A stretch of 13,504 nt of DNA from Gammaproteobacteria bacterium. Lineage in GTDB: Bacteria; Pseudomonadota; Gammaproteobacteria; Woeseiales; Woeseiaceae. Positions 1 to 6,665 of this stretch are shown in pieces (position 1 is the stretch's first letter; each line of letters opens with the position of its first letter). The notes under the pieces are model-generated. The model was not told the origin of the DNA. It made no database searches and saw nothing but the letters and a program-made list of their open reading frames with translations. The translations under genes and the position numbers were made by a program. The stretch is taken from NCBI GenBank assembly GCA_002685275.1, contig NYWX01000011.1, positions 3,843-17,346 on the forward strand, given 5' to 3'.

Positions 1-163
1 GGTTGAAAATATTAGTTTCTAAATCCTTCTTTGATTGACTTACGTATGTAATTACTGAAATCCCACTTTCCTCAAGAATTCTAATGATTCTATTTTTACA
101 TTGATTTGCCCGACCTCTATTAGCGGTTGGGTTTAAGAAAAGATGTACTATGTTGGCAGTCAT
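1..163 (-). CDS. Diacylglycerol kinase-family lipid kinase, N-terminal part (runs off left edge)
   Basis: Reading the minus strand from an ATG at 163 gives 54 uninterrupted codons to the window edge, so the stop lies outside. The N-terminus begins MTANIVHLFLNPTANRGRA. The hydrophobic strand followed by NPTANRGRA at residues 11-19 resembles the NPxxGxGxA nucleotide-binding signature that opens the DAGK catalytic domain (DgkB, YegS and sphingosine-kinase-like proteins). It is followed by a helix and a strand (ILEESGISVITYV), as expected for that fold. Family members phosphorylate diacylglycerol or related lipids using ATP. The second glycine of the usual motif is Asn here. The gene is divergent from plsY, another lipid gene, with 55 nt between the two starts. 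Catalytic residues lie outside the window, so the substrate cannot be judged. Confidence 0.65.
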   Translation of the reverse strand, partial: MTANIVHLFLNPTANRGRANQCKNRIIRILEESGISVITYVSQSKKDLETNIFN

Positions 164-179
164 ATACCGATGCTACAAT
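153..179 (+). promoter_or_regulatory. Candidate sigma70 promoter for plsY-birA-coaX
   Basis: TTGGCA at 153-158 is followed by a 15-nt spacer and an extended -10, TGC-TACAAT (171-179). Initiation would fall near 186, about 33 nt before the plsY start. The spacer is short, but the extended -10 compensates. The -35 lies inside the first codons of the divergent lipid kinase gene. This is inferred from consensus matching only. Confidence 0.4.
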
Positions 180-218
180 GATATTTACAAATTTCGCAAA
201 AAAATCGGATAATTAGAG

Positions 219-881
219 ATGGTTGAATTAATTGTTAAAGTTTTTATTAGCTATTTAATTGGTTCCTGTATGGGAGCAATGATAATTGGTCGCTTAAAAG
301 GCGGTGTTGACATCCGAAATATGGGAAGCGGCAACGCAGGAGGAACTAATGCATTACGTACTCAAGGACTAAGTTTTGCTATCGGTGTTATTTTTATAGA
401 TATTGGAAAAGGAGTTGTTGGCGCAAGCTTTATACCGGAATTAAATATTTTTTTTATAAATGAAGTTTCAGTAATTTCGAGAGAAGCTCTTGGTATTTAT
501 TGTTCAATAGCAGTGGTTTTTGGACATATTTGGCCAATTTATCATAGATTTAGAGGTGGAAAAGGTGCAGGAACATTTATTGGTACATTGCTTGTACTAA
601 GTCCAAGTCTTTTAATTGGGTTCATACTTCTTTGGTTAATTGTACTTGTATTATCTGGCTTCGTTGGTCTTGCTACTATGACTGCAGCAGCAACCATACC
701 CATTTATCTTGGAATTTTTATTTTGCCTGATAACCAATTGCTATTTATATATACATTTATAATGGCTGTATGCATAATTTTTTGGCATCGGTCAAACATC
801 AAACGCATGTATGAAGGTAGTGAACACCAAAATAGATCTATGATGATATTTAGCAAGCGTTCTATTTCAGATAATGAATAA
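219..881 (+). CDS. plsY: Acyl-phosphate:glycerol-3-phosphate acyltransferase PlsY
   Basis: This is the integral inner-membrane enzyme that moves an acyl group from acyl-phosphate to glycerol-3-phosphate, giving lysophosphatidic acid, the first step of phospholipid synthesis. It has 220 residues, close to the E. coli protein. All three PlsY cytoplasmic motifs are visible: GSGNAGGTNALR (36-47), GHIWPIYHRFRGGKG (102-116) and HRSNIKRMYEGSE (190-202). Hydrophobic membrane segments lie between them (about 4-24, 50-70, 90-105, 120-150, 155-190). Motif 1 has NAGGTN where NPGATN is commoner, a mild change. The ribosome site is weak (GGATAATTAGAG before the ATG). The gene overlaps the biotin ligase gene by 8 nt (ATGAATAA), so the two are probably translationally coupled. 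The first gene of an apparent plsY-birA-coaX operon. Confidence 0.95.
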   Translation: MVELIVKVFISYLIGSCMGAMIIGRLKGGVDIRNMGSGNAGGTNALRTQGLSFAIGVIFIDIGKGVVGASFIPELNIFFINEVSVISREALGIYCSIAVVFGHIWPIYHRFRGGKGAGTFIGTLLVLSPSLLIGFILLWLIVLVLSGFVGLATMTAAATIPIYLGIFILPDNQLLFIYTFIMAVCIIFWHRSNIKRMYEGSEHQNRSMMIFSKRSISDNE

Positions 882-1683
882 TCTTGAAGCAAATGAAATA
901 TTAAATTTTGTGGTTGACTCCAACCGAAAATCTATATATGACATTAAGGTGTTTGAAGAAATTCAATCAACTAATAGTTATTTGATGAATACTTCATCGC
1001 CAAGTTTAAAAAAAATGTGCATTGCTGTAACTACAAATCAAACCGCTGGCAGAGGTCGTTATGGTAATTCTTGGTATTCTCCATCTGGGACCGGGCTTTG
1101 TCTTTCGGCTGCATATACTTTTTCAAAAAACCCAAGTAATTTTGCTGCTTTGACTTTAGCCATTGGTGTTAGCATTGCTGAAGCATTGCATGAGTTGAAT
1201 ATTACCAATGTTGAGCTTAAGTGGCCAAACGACCTAGTGATTCAAAATAGTAAACTTGGTGGTATCTTGACAGAAATGCAGCATGAAGATTCAAAAATTA
1301 TTAGTGTAGTAACGGGTATTGGCTTAAATATTAATTTTCCTAACGAATCTATTTTTGGTATTGATAAGGATTGGGCGCAGAAGGCTATTGATTTGAAAAG
1401 TGTGTGCAACAAATTACCGTGTAATAATAAATTAGTTGGTACATTTGCCAATCATTTATTAAAAGCATTTAATGAGTTTGAGGCTTCAGGTTTTGAAGTA
1501 TTTTCTAATCGTTGGTCCCAGCGTGATTGGCTTTATGGAAGAAAAATTAAAGTTAATACTAAAAACAAACAATATCTTGGAATGGGTGCTGGTATTGCAA
1601 ACGATGGCTCTTTATTAATTGATACAGTTGATCTTGGAATTTGTAAATTAGCTTCAGGCACTATTGTTGAAGCTGAAGTATGA
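874..1683 (+). CDS. birA: Biotin--[acetyl-CoA-carboxylase] ligase, without HTH domain
   Basis: This cytoplasmic enzyme makes biotinyl-AMP and transfers biotin to the carrier lysine of acetyl-CoA carboxylase (AccB). Catalytic-core motifs are clear: the biotinyl-AMP loop GRGRYGNSW (59-67), KWPND (116-120) with the conserved lysine, GGILTE (129-134), GIGLNIN (148-154), and a C-terminal SH3-like domain from about 222. The protein has 269 residues against 321 in E. coli BirA. By alignment from memory, its N-terminus starts just after the winged helix-turn-helix, so it should be a ligase only and not the biotin-operon repressor. The start is forced within the plsY end: the ATG at 874 overlaps the plsY stop by 8 nt and no alternative would restore an HTH. 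coaX follows within a few bases. Confidence 0.95.
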   Translation: MNNLEANEILNFVVDSNRKSIYDIKVFEEIQSTNSYLMNTSSPSLKKMCIAVTTNQTAGRGRYGNSWYSPSGTGLCLSAAYTFSKNPSNFAALTLAIGVSIAEALHELNITNVELKWPNDLVIQNSKLGGILTEMQHEDSKIISVVTGIGLNINFPNESIFGIDKDWAQKAIDLKSVCNKLPCNNKLVGTFANHLLKAFNEFEASGFEVFSNRWSQRDWLYGRKIKVNTKNKQYLGMGAGIANDGSLLIDTVDLGICKLASGTIVEAEV

Positions 1684-1692
1684 GGTGTGAAT

Positions 1693-2499
1693 GTGAATGC
1701 ATTACTGTTTGATATTGGTAATTCTTATTTGAAATGGGGGTTGCATGGTAAAGATGGTATCTATCAAACAGAAGCCGTTTCTTTAGAAAGCATTAACAGA
1801 ATGGGCTTTGATATTCTTGCAAAAAAATTACCCGATCAACTAGATGTATGTTGCGCGAGCAATGTGGCTGGAAAAGCTACTGCTGAAAAGTTAAAAAAAT
1901 TTGTAAACAAGCATTATGATATTGATATAAATTTCGTTAGCAGCGAAAAATTTGGTCATGGTGTGACTAATGGTTATCAGCAACCAAAAAGATTGGGAGT
2001 AGATCGTTGGGTAGCAATGATTGCAGCATGGTCTGAAATTAAATCTTCACTGTTAATTGTTGATTTTGGAACCGCTCTTACGCTTGATGCCATAGATAAC
2101 AAAGGTGTTCATCTTGGCGGCCAGATAATTCCAGGTTTAGAGACTATGTTTAATTCTCTTGTCACTGCAACCAGTGACATTAATACATCAAAATTAGATT
2201 TTGAATATTCTGTTGTATCTGAAAATTTTTTTGGAAAAACAACGATAGAGGCCATAAGAGGGGGCTCTCAAAATGCTTTGATTGGCGCATTAGAAGGTGC
2301 TGTTCTTAGTATGCAGAAAGATTCTTTAGAACCTGTTATTGTAATTACTGGCGGAGGTGCAAAAGATATACCGAAAAATTTTTTCGGCAAAAATACTTTG
2401 TTTCGTCCAAATTTAATTTTAGACGGATTAGTAAATATTTTAAAAGTACTAAATGAAAAAAACCTGAAGAATCAAAGCCATGTACCTATGTCTGGATAA
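1693..2499 (+). CDS. coaX: Type III pantothenate kinase CoaX
   Basis: CoaX phosphorylates pantothenate to 4'-phosphopantothenate, the first committed step of coenzyme A synthesis. Type III enzymes belong to the ASKHA fold and are not feedback-inhibited by CoA, unlike CoaA (general knowledge). Visible motifs, numbered from the GTG at 1693 (268 aa): phosphate-1 loop DIGNSYLKW (7-15), GVDRW (102-106), phosphate-2 DFGTALTLD (124-132), GGQIIPG (142-148) and the adenosine-side TGGGA (219-223). Two in-frame GTG codons exist, at 1687 and 1693. GAGG at 1682-1685 is 7 nt from the second but only 1 nt from the first, so I chose 1693. It starts 9 nt after the birA stop. E. coli has coaA in this position, so the locus has the non-homologous isozyme. 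Confidence 0.93.
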   Translation: MNALLFDIGNSYLKWGLHGKDGIYQTEAVSLESINRMGFDILAKKLPDQLDVCCASNVAGKATAEKLKKFVNKHYDIDINFVSSEKFGHGVTNGYQQPKRLGVDRWVAMIAAWSEIKSSLLIVDFGTALTLDAIDNKGVHLGGQIIPGLETMFNSLVTATSDINTSKLDFEYSVVSENFFGKTTIEAIRGGSQNALIGALEGAVLSMQKDSLEPVIVITGGGAKDIPKNFFGKNTLFRPNLILDGLVNILKVLNEKNLKNQSHVPMSG

Positions 2500-2580
2500 C
2501 ATCAAAGACACCTGACTAAAGATTTTGAAAATACTTATCGAACAGTTCACAATGATGAAGCATATTTTTGGGATGGTGAG

Positions 2581-2796
2581 ATGAATCCTGAAACTTATAG
2601 TGATTGCAGATATCCATCAAAGGGATTTAGAGATATTAGTAATGTTGCACCAGAGGAAGTTAAAGCCATTGCAAAGTATTTATCTAAAGATAATTCAACA
2701 AAGATAATTGATATGCCAAAAGAGGTTTCTTCATTTCTTGGTTACAGCAAAATCAATAGTCAAATGCGAGCACAAATAGAAGCAAAGCTCAATTAA
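2581..2796 (+). CDS. Small hypothetical protein downstream of coaX
   Basis: I do not recognise this 71-residue protein. It is hydrophilic, with no signal peptide or membrane segment. It has a probable helix around PEEVKAIAKYLSK (23-35) and a charged C-terminal helix (SQMRAQIEAKLN). GGGA sits 7 nt before the ATG, a fair ribosome site. The reading frame is open back to the coaX stop and in the same frame as coaX: 28 sense codons (2500-2580) lie between the coaX TAA and this ATG. The upstream part could therefore be an N-terminal extension from a non-AUG start such as CTG at 2512. Some gammaproteobacteria carry a SPOR-domain gene here, but this is not one. It could also be a decaying remnant. 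Confidence 0.45.
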   Translation: MNPETYSDCRYPSKGFRDISNVAPEEVKAIAKYLSKDNSTKIIDMPKEVSSFLGYSKINSQMRAQIEAKLN

Positions 2797-2880
2797 GACT
2801 TCTAATCTAATAATAAACACTTCCCAAAATTTCTATCATAAATGTCGTTAAATGGAAAATTAATATTTAGTATTGTTAGG

Positions 2881-2909
2881 TTGCAGTTTTTTTTAAATGC
2901 ATTCAAAAT
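2881..2909 (+). promoter_or_regulatory. Weak candidate promoter for tRNA-Thr(UGU)
   Basis: TTGCAG (2881-2886) is followed by exactly 17 nt and CAAAAT (2904-2909). Initiation near 2916 would leave a leader of about 31 nt before the tRNA. The -10 match is only partial, and the background is AT-rich enough to produce such matches by chance. The tRNA may instead be read from the plsY-coaX operon. Confidence 0.25.
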
Positions 2910-2946
2910 TACAGATATTCAAAGATTTAATTTTTATTGATTTAAA

Positions 2947-3022
2947 GCCGGCGTAGCTCAGTTGGTAGAGCAACTGATTTGTAATCAGTAGGTCCCGTGT
3001 TCGATTCATGGTGCCGGCACCA
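2947..3022 (+). tRNA. thrU: tRNA-Thr(UGU)
   Basis: The full cloverleaf can be drawn in 76 nt including an encoded CCA. The acceptor stem GCCGGCG pairs with TGCCGGC (last pair G-U). The anticodon stem ACTGA/TCAGT holds loop TTTGTAA with anticodon TGT, and the T-arm is CCGTG-TTCGATT-CATGG. The discriminator is A. It corresponds to E. coli thrU, which lies just after birA-coaA and is immediately followed by tyrU, glyT and thrT. Here the next tRNA is nearly 10 kb away. In Gammaproteobacteria U34 of this tRNA is a known target for cmo5U modification, made by the cmoAB products encoded in this same window. Confidence 0.97.
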
Positions 3023-3035
3023 AATATTGAAAATT

Positions 3036-3065
3036 ACGGGTCTAAATAACTAGGCCCGTTTTCTT
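3036..3065 (+). terminator. Rho-independent terminator after tRNA-Thr, possibly bidirectional
   Basis: ACGGGTCTA (3036-3044) pairs with TAGGCCCGT (3051-3059), a 9-bp stem with one G-U pair and a 6-nt loop, followed by TTTTCTT. It sits 13 nt after the tRNA CCA and ends rightward transcription. On the other strand the permease stop codon (3050-3052) lies in the loop and stem, and a shorter T4 run follows the hairpin, so it may also end the ABC operon from the opposite side. Confidence 0.8.
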
Positions 3066-4030
3066 CGAAAGAGGCGCCCTAGCGGTTCTCTAAACTGATC
3101 AAAGAGCACTGCGACTATTATCACCATACCAGTAATAATACGTTTTGATGGCTCTGAAACCCCAAGTTGAGCTAACCCAGCTTGCATTACAGCAATAATT
3201 AACACTCCGAGAAAAGAATTAACCACTGAGCCACGTCCTCCTGATAGACTAGTACCACCAATTACAACTGCAGCAATTGCAGATAGTTCAAGACCGATGC
3301 CTGCATTTGGATCAGCAGATTGTAAATAACCCAATTGAAAAACACCACCAAGGCCAGCTAATAACCCAGCAAGCGCAAACACAAGTACTTTCCAAAATAC
3401 AGGATTTACACCAGATAGTCTTACTGCTTCTTCATTAGTTCCAATTGCTATCATGTAGCGTCCAAAAAGTGTTTTACTAAGAATCCATTGGGCTAAAATA
3501 ACCACAAAAATAGCGGCTACTAAGGCAAAGGAAATGCCAAATCCAGGGGTAGGTGAGCCAATAAAGCCCACTGATTCACCTAGATATTTAGTCTCAGAAT
3601 TAGTTGCTAAATATGCCCCGCCCCTAGCAATTTCTAACATACCAAGAGTGACCACGAATGAGGGAATTCGCCATTTGGCGCTTATGAATCCATTAATAGT
3701 TCCACAAATCAGACCTACCAACAAAGCACTCATAAGAGCTAAAAATATAGATGTCTGTTGGTCTACAATAAGAACGCCCATAACTGCTGCGCAAAGAGCC
3801 ATAACTGAACCGACAGATAGATCAATGCCTGCAATTAACAAGACAAACGTCATTCCTACTGCAATTACTGTTAAAGCTGGTATTTGATTTGCAAGCGTAC
3901 GAAACGTCACGGCGGAAAAAAAATAATCGCTCATAAACCCAAAAAACAAAATTAATACAATTAAAACGGCTACCAGACCTAGAGAATTCCAAGGTAATTG
4001 GATGCGAGTTTTTGATTTAAGTTTGTTCAT
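3050..4030 (-). CDS. Ribose/xylose-type ABC transporter permease
   Basis: Inner-membrane channel subunit of a carbohydrate-uptake type 2 ABC importer (RbsC/XylH/AraH family, BPD_transp_2). It has 326 residues, near E. coli RbsC. It is hydrophobic throughout, with about eight to ten membrane segments. The family signatures GIDLSVGS (68-75) and the late AAVVIGGTSLSGGRGS block (253-268, contacting the ATPase) are intact. The C-terminus is basic (RRKRA). The start ATG overlaps the ATPase stop as ATGA, giving tight coupling. The solute cannot be told from the permease. There is no adjacent sugar kinase, isomerase or LacI-type regulator to help. Confidence 0.92.
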   Translation of the reverse strand: MNKLKSKTRIQLPWNSLGLVAVLIVLILFFGFMSDYFFSAVTFRTLANQIPALTVIAVGMTFVLLIAGIDLSVGSVMALCAAVMGVLIVDQQTSIFLALMSALLVGLICGTINGFISAKWRIPSFVVTLGMLEIARGGAYLATNSETKYLGESVGFIGSPTPGFGISFALVAAIFVVILAQWILSKTLFGRYMIAIGTNEEAVRLSGVNPVFWKVLVFALAGLLAGLGGVFQLGYLQSADPNAGIGLELSAIAAVVIGGTSLSGGRGSVVNSFLGVLIIAVMQAGLAQLGVSEPSKRIITGMVIIVAVLFDQFREPLGRLFRRKRA

Positions 4031-5592
4031 TGAATTGATTCCACTCGATTGTCTTCTGACGAATAAAAGGAAAAACTAGCTTCAAGTAACTTTTCTTCAG
4101 TAAGATCATTAGCATTAAATATTCCAGCTAAACGTCCATTGGACATTACTGCGATACGATCTGAAACTTTTAGTAATTCCTGAGTTTCACTTGATACAAC
4201 TATTAATGCTTTTCCTTGTGTAGCAAGTTCTCTTATTAATGATTGGATTTGACTTTTTGCTCGCGCATCTACACCTCTACTTGGCTCATCAAGTAGCAAA
4301 ATAGAAAATTGTATAGCTAACCAGCGGGCTAATAATGCTTTTTGTTGATTACCACCGCTTAGAAATGAAATCGGTTGATTTGATGAATTGTACTGAATAT
4401 TAAGTTTTTCCTTCATTGATTTAGCAAGTTCATTTTCGGTATCATTATTAACTAAACCAAATTTATTTATAAGATTATTGAGTTTGGCAAATGAAATATT
4501 TTTACTAACTGAATGACTTAGTAATAATCCTTGAGACTTACGATCTTCTACTAACATACCCATTCCGTGTGATATTGCTTCAGTTGGAGATCTCATTGTT
4601 CTTTTCATTTTAAATTGGTCTGCTGCAAGCCTTATGCAGCCAGAATGAGCTTGATCAGCTCCAAAAATTGTTCTTAATAATTCTGTTCTTCCTGATCCAA
4701 TTAATCCACCAATACCAAGAACTTCACCTGCATGTAAATGAAAATTAACTTTTTCAAAACCGCTATCACCACCCGATTGATTTTTTGTACGTCTCGTTAG
4801 ATTTTCTACTTTGAGTAAAGTTTTATTTTTTTGAGCAAAAGATTTCGTCATCGACGATTTTTCATCAGTACTTATTGATTCTTCTCCTGCCATTAGTTGC
4901 AACATATGGTCAGTACTTATATCGGTGGTTGCTTTAGTAGCTACTAATTCGCCATCTCTAAGAATAGAAACTCTGTCAGCTATACGGCTTATTTCATCCA
5001 TGCGATGGGTTATATATATAACACCTATGCCTTGTTTTTTAAGTTGTAATATTTGCTTAAATAATAAGTCGATCTGTGGTCCCGTTAGAGCTGATGTTGG
5101 CTCATCTAAAATTAATAATTTGATATGTCTTTGGAGCACACTTGCTATTTCAATAAGTTGCTGTTGTCCTACTCCAAGTTGAGATAGAGGTTGAGCAGGA
5201 TCAATATAATCTAGTCCAACAGTCTCTAAAGCTTTTTTTGCACGCTTTTGGATGACCTGATGTTTTACAATTCCAAAACGATCTGACATTGATCGAAAAA
5301 ATAAATTTTCTGCAACACTGAGTGTAGGAAAGAGGTTAAGTTCTTGCATAACCATACAAATTCCTAGTGATTCAGCTTTTTGTAATGAGCTAGGCTTATA
5401 ATTAGACCCAGAGAATTCAAAGTCACCACTGTCCGCTGTATGAATTCCACTTATAATATTACAAAGAGTGCTTTTGCCAGCTCCATTACTACCCAAGAGA
5501 GCATGTACTTCACCTTCTCTAAGTTCAAAATTAAGTTTTTTTAGAACAGGAACAGCAAAGGACTTATTAAGTTTTTTGACCCGTAATAACAC
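4027..5592 (-). CDS. Sugar ABC transporter double ATPase (RbsA/XylG/MglA-type)
   Basis: Cytoplasmic energising subunit with two fused nucleotide-binding domains in 521 residues. Domain 1 has Walker A GSNGAGKST (34-42), signature LGVGQQQ (139-145) and Walker B LLILDEPTSAL (159-169). Domain 2 has a degenerate Walker A, GLIGSGRTE (296-304, Arg in place of Lys), signature LSGGNQQ (411-417) and Walker B ILLLDEPSRGVD (431-442). One degenerate site is normal in this family. The start is a GTG at 5592, 5 nt after the binding-protein stop; no ATG lies near and the N-terminus (LLRVKKLNKSF) is complete for the family. The end overlaps the permease by 4 nt. Substrate unknown. Confidence 0.94.
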   Translation of the reverse strand: MLLRVKKLNKSFAVPVLKKLNFELREGEVHALLGSNGAGKSTLCNIISGIHTADSGDFEFSGSNYKPSSLQKAESLGICMVMQELNLFPTLSVAENLFFRSMSDRFGIVKHQVIQKRAKKALETVGLDYIDPAQPLSQLGVGQQQLIEIASVLQRHIKLLILDEPTSALTGPQIDLLFKQILQLKKQGIGVIYITHRMDEISRIADRVSILRDGELVATKATTDISTDHMLQLMAGEESISTDEKSSMTKSFAQKNKTLLKVENLTRRTKNQSGGDSGFEKVNFHLHAGEVLGIGGLIGSGRTELLRTIFGADQAHSGCIRLAADQFKMKRTMRSPTEAISHGMGMLVEDRKSQGLLLSHSVSKNISFAKLNNLINKFGLVNNDTENELAKSMKEKLNIQYNSSNQPISFLSGGNQQKALLARWLAIQFSILLLDEPSRGVDARAKSQIQSLIRELATQGKALIVVSSETQELLKVSDRIAVMSNGRLAGIFNANDLTEEKLLEASFSFYSSEDNRVESIQ

Positions 5593-5597
5593 CAGAC

Positions 5598-6563
5598 TTA
5601 CTTAGCAACAATTAGATCTACCGGTGTAATGATATTTTCTGGGATCACTCCACTTTGTAAAATTTGTAGCGCATATTCAATACCATATACTGCTAATTCA
5701 TCACCGTGTTGATCTATAGTTGCCAGAAGCTCGCCAGATTGAACTAAATCATTAGCTGCAGATAAGTTATCAAAACCAACAACCAATACATCACCCGTTC
5801 GTCCAGCCTGGCGAACGGCTGCTACAGCTCCAAGTGCCATACTGTCATTGGAGCAGAGTAAAGCTTTTAAGTTTGGCTTTTCTGATAAAATTGCTGCTGC
5901 TACAGTAGCAGCTTTAGCTGACTCCCAGTCCGCGGACTGAATGCTAATAATGTTAAGACTCGATTCTGACATTGCATCTTCAAATCCTAATTGGCGTTGC
6001 TGAGCGTTGTAAGCTCCAGGTAAGCCTCCAATAATAGCAACTTCATCACCTTCCTCTAAATATTTTGCGACCTCAAGTCCAACAAGTTTTGCTCCTTCTC
6101 TATCGGCAGGACCAACAAATGGTACTGACATACCCATTTCCTGCAAAACTTCTTGATCAAAGCGATTATCAATGTTTACAACTACTATACCTTGGTCCAT
6201 AGCCCGCTTTACAACAGGCAGCATTCCTTTAGAGCTGACAGGCGCTAAGACAAGAATGTCTACTTGTGATGCCATCATTTGCTCTACCAATGAAACTTGT
6301 TGTGCAAGATCGCTCTCATTCTTTGTGCCATTTACTATTAGTTCATATTTTTCAGCGTTATCAAGCTGATGTGCTTTGGCACCTTCCATCATATTTATGA
6401 AATATTCATTTGCCAGTGATTTCATTACCAATGCAACTCGAGCAGGCTGCGAATCTGAATTATTGGCGCTATCTTTAGCATCATTCTCTGAGCCGCAGGC
6501 CGTTAATAATACTGTTAATAACAATCCAAAGATAAAATTTAGGTTTTGTTTAGTTAGCGGCAT
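5598..6563 (-). CDS. Sugar-binding lipoprotein of the ABC importer (RbsB-like, Peripla_BP_4)
   Basis: Periplasmic solute receptor delivering substrate to the permease. The ATG at 6563 (321 aa) is preferred over an in-frame TTG four codons upstream, because GGGGA sits 6 nt before the ATG and the TTG would lie in that site. The N-terminus is a lipoprotein signal: hydrophobic core then LLTAC, with the lipidated Cys at 23, then a Ser/Asn/Asp-rich linker. The mature part begins VALVMKSLANEYF and keeps RbsB-type features: a D-IL-LAP strand, a VV-NIDNRF hinge segment, and CSNDSMALGAVAAVRQAG followed by VVGFDN. Ser/Gly follow the Cys rather than Asp, see findings. E. coli RbsB and XylF are soluble, so a lipid-anchored receptor is a departure. 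Heads a three-gene operon. Confidence 0.9.
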   Translation of the reverse strand: MPLTKQNLNFIFGLLLTVLLTACGSENDAKDSANNSDSQPARVALVMKSLANEYFINMMEGAKAHQLDNAEKYELIVNGTKNESDLAQQVSLVEQMMASQVDILVLAPVSSKGMLPVVKRAMDQGIVVVNIDNRFDQEVLQEMGMSVPFVGPADREGAKLVGLEVAKYLEEGDEVAIIGGLPGAYNAQQRQLGFEDAMSESSLNIISIQSADWESAKAATVAAAILSEKPNLKALLCSNDSMALGAVAAVRQAGRTGDVLVVGFDNLSAANDLVQSGELLATIDQHGDELAVYGIEYALQILQSGVIPENIITPVDLIVAK

Positions 6564-6665
6564 TTTGGTCCCCAATATTTTTAAATAATATTTTTATTTT
6601 TTAAACTATAAAATCAATATTTATCATGATACATACTTATCTTGAAGATAAAAATTCATATAGAG

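Noticed and set aside
3001..3022. tRNA-Thr 3' end as an integrase attachment site for the insert
   Set aside because: The only shared string I found downstream is the T-loop consensus (GTTCGATTC in tRNA-Gly), expected for any tRNA. There is no longer direct repeat at the far end and no integrase.
6564..6575. TTG start adding four residues to the binding lipoprotein
   Set aside because: The TTG overlaps the GGGGA ribosome site that serves the ATG at 6563, and the shorter form has a normal lipoprotein signal.
6576..6660. Promoter for the ABC operon in the 102-nt gap
   Set aside because: The region is so AT-rich that several poor -35/-10 pairs can be drawn (for example TTCAAG-17-TAAATA on the minus strand), none better than chance.
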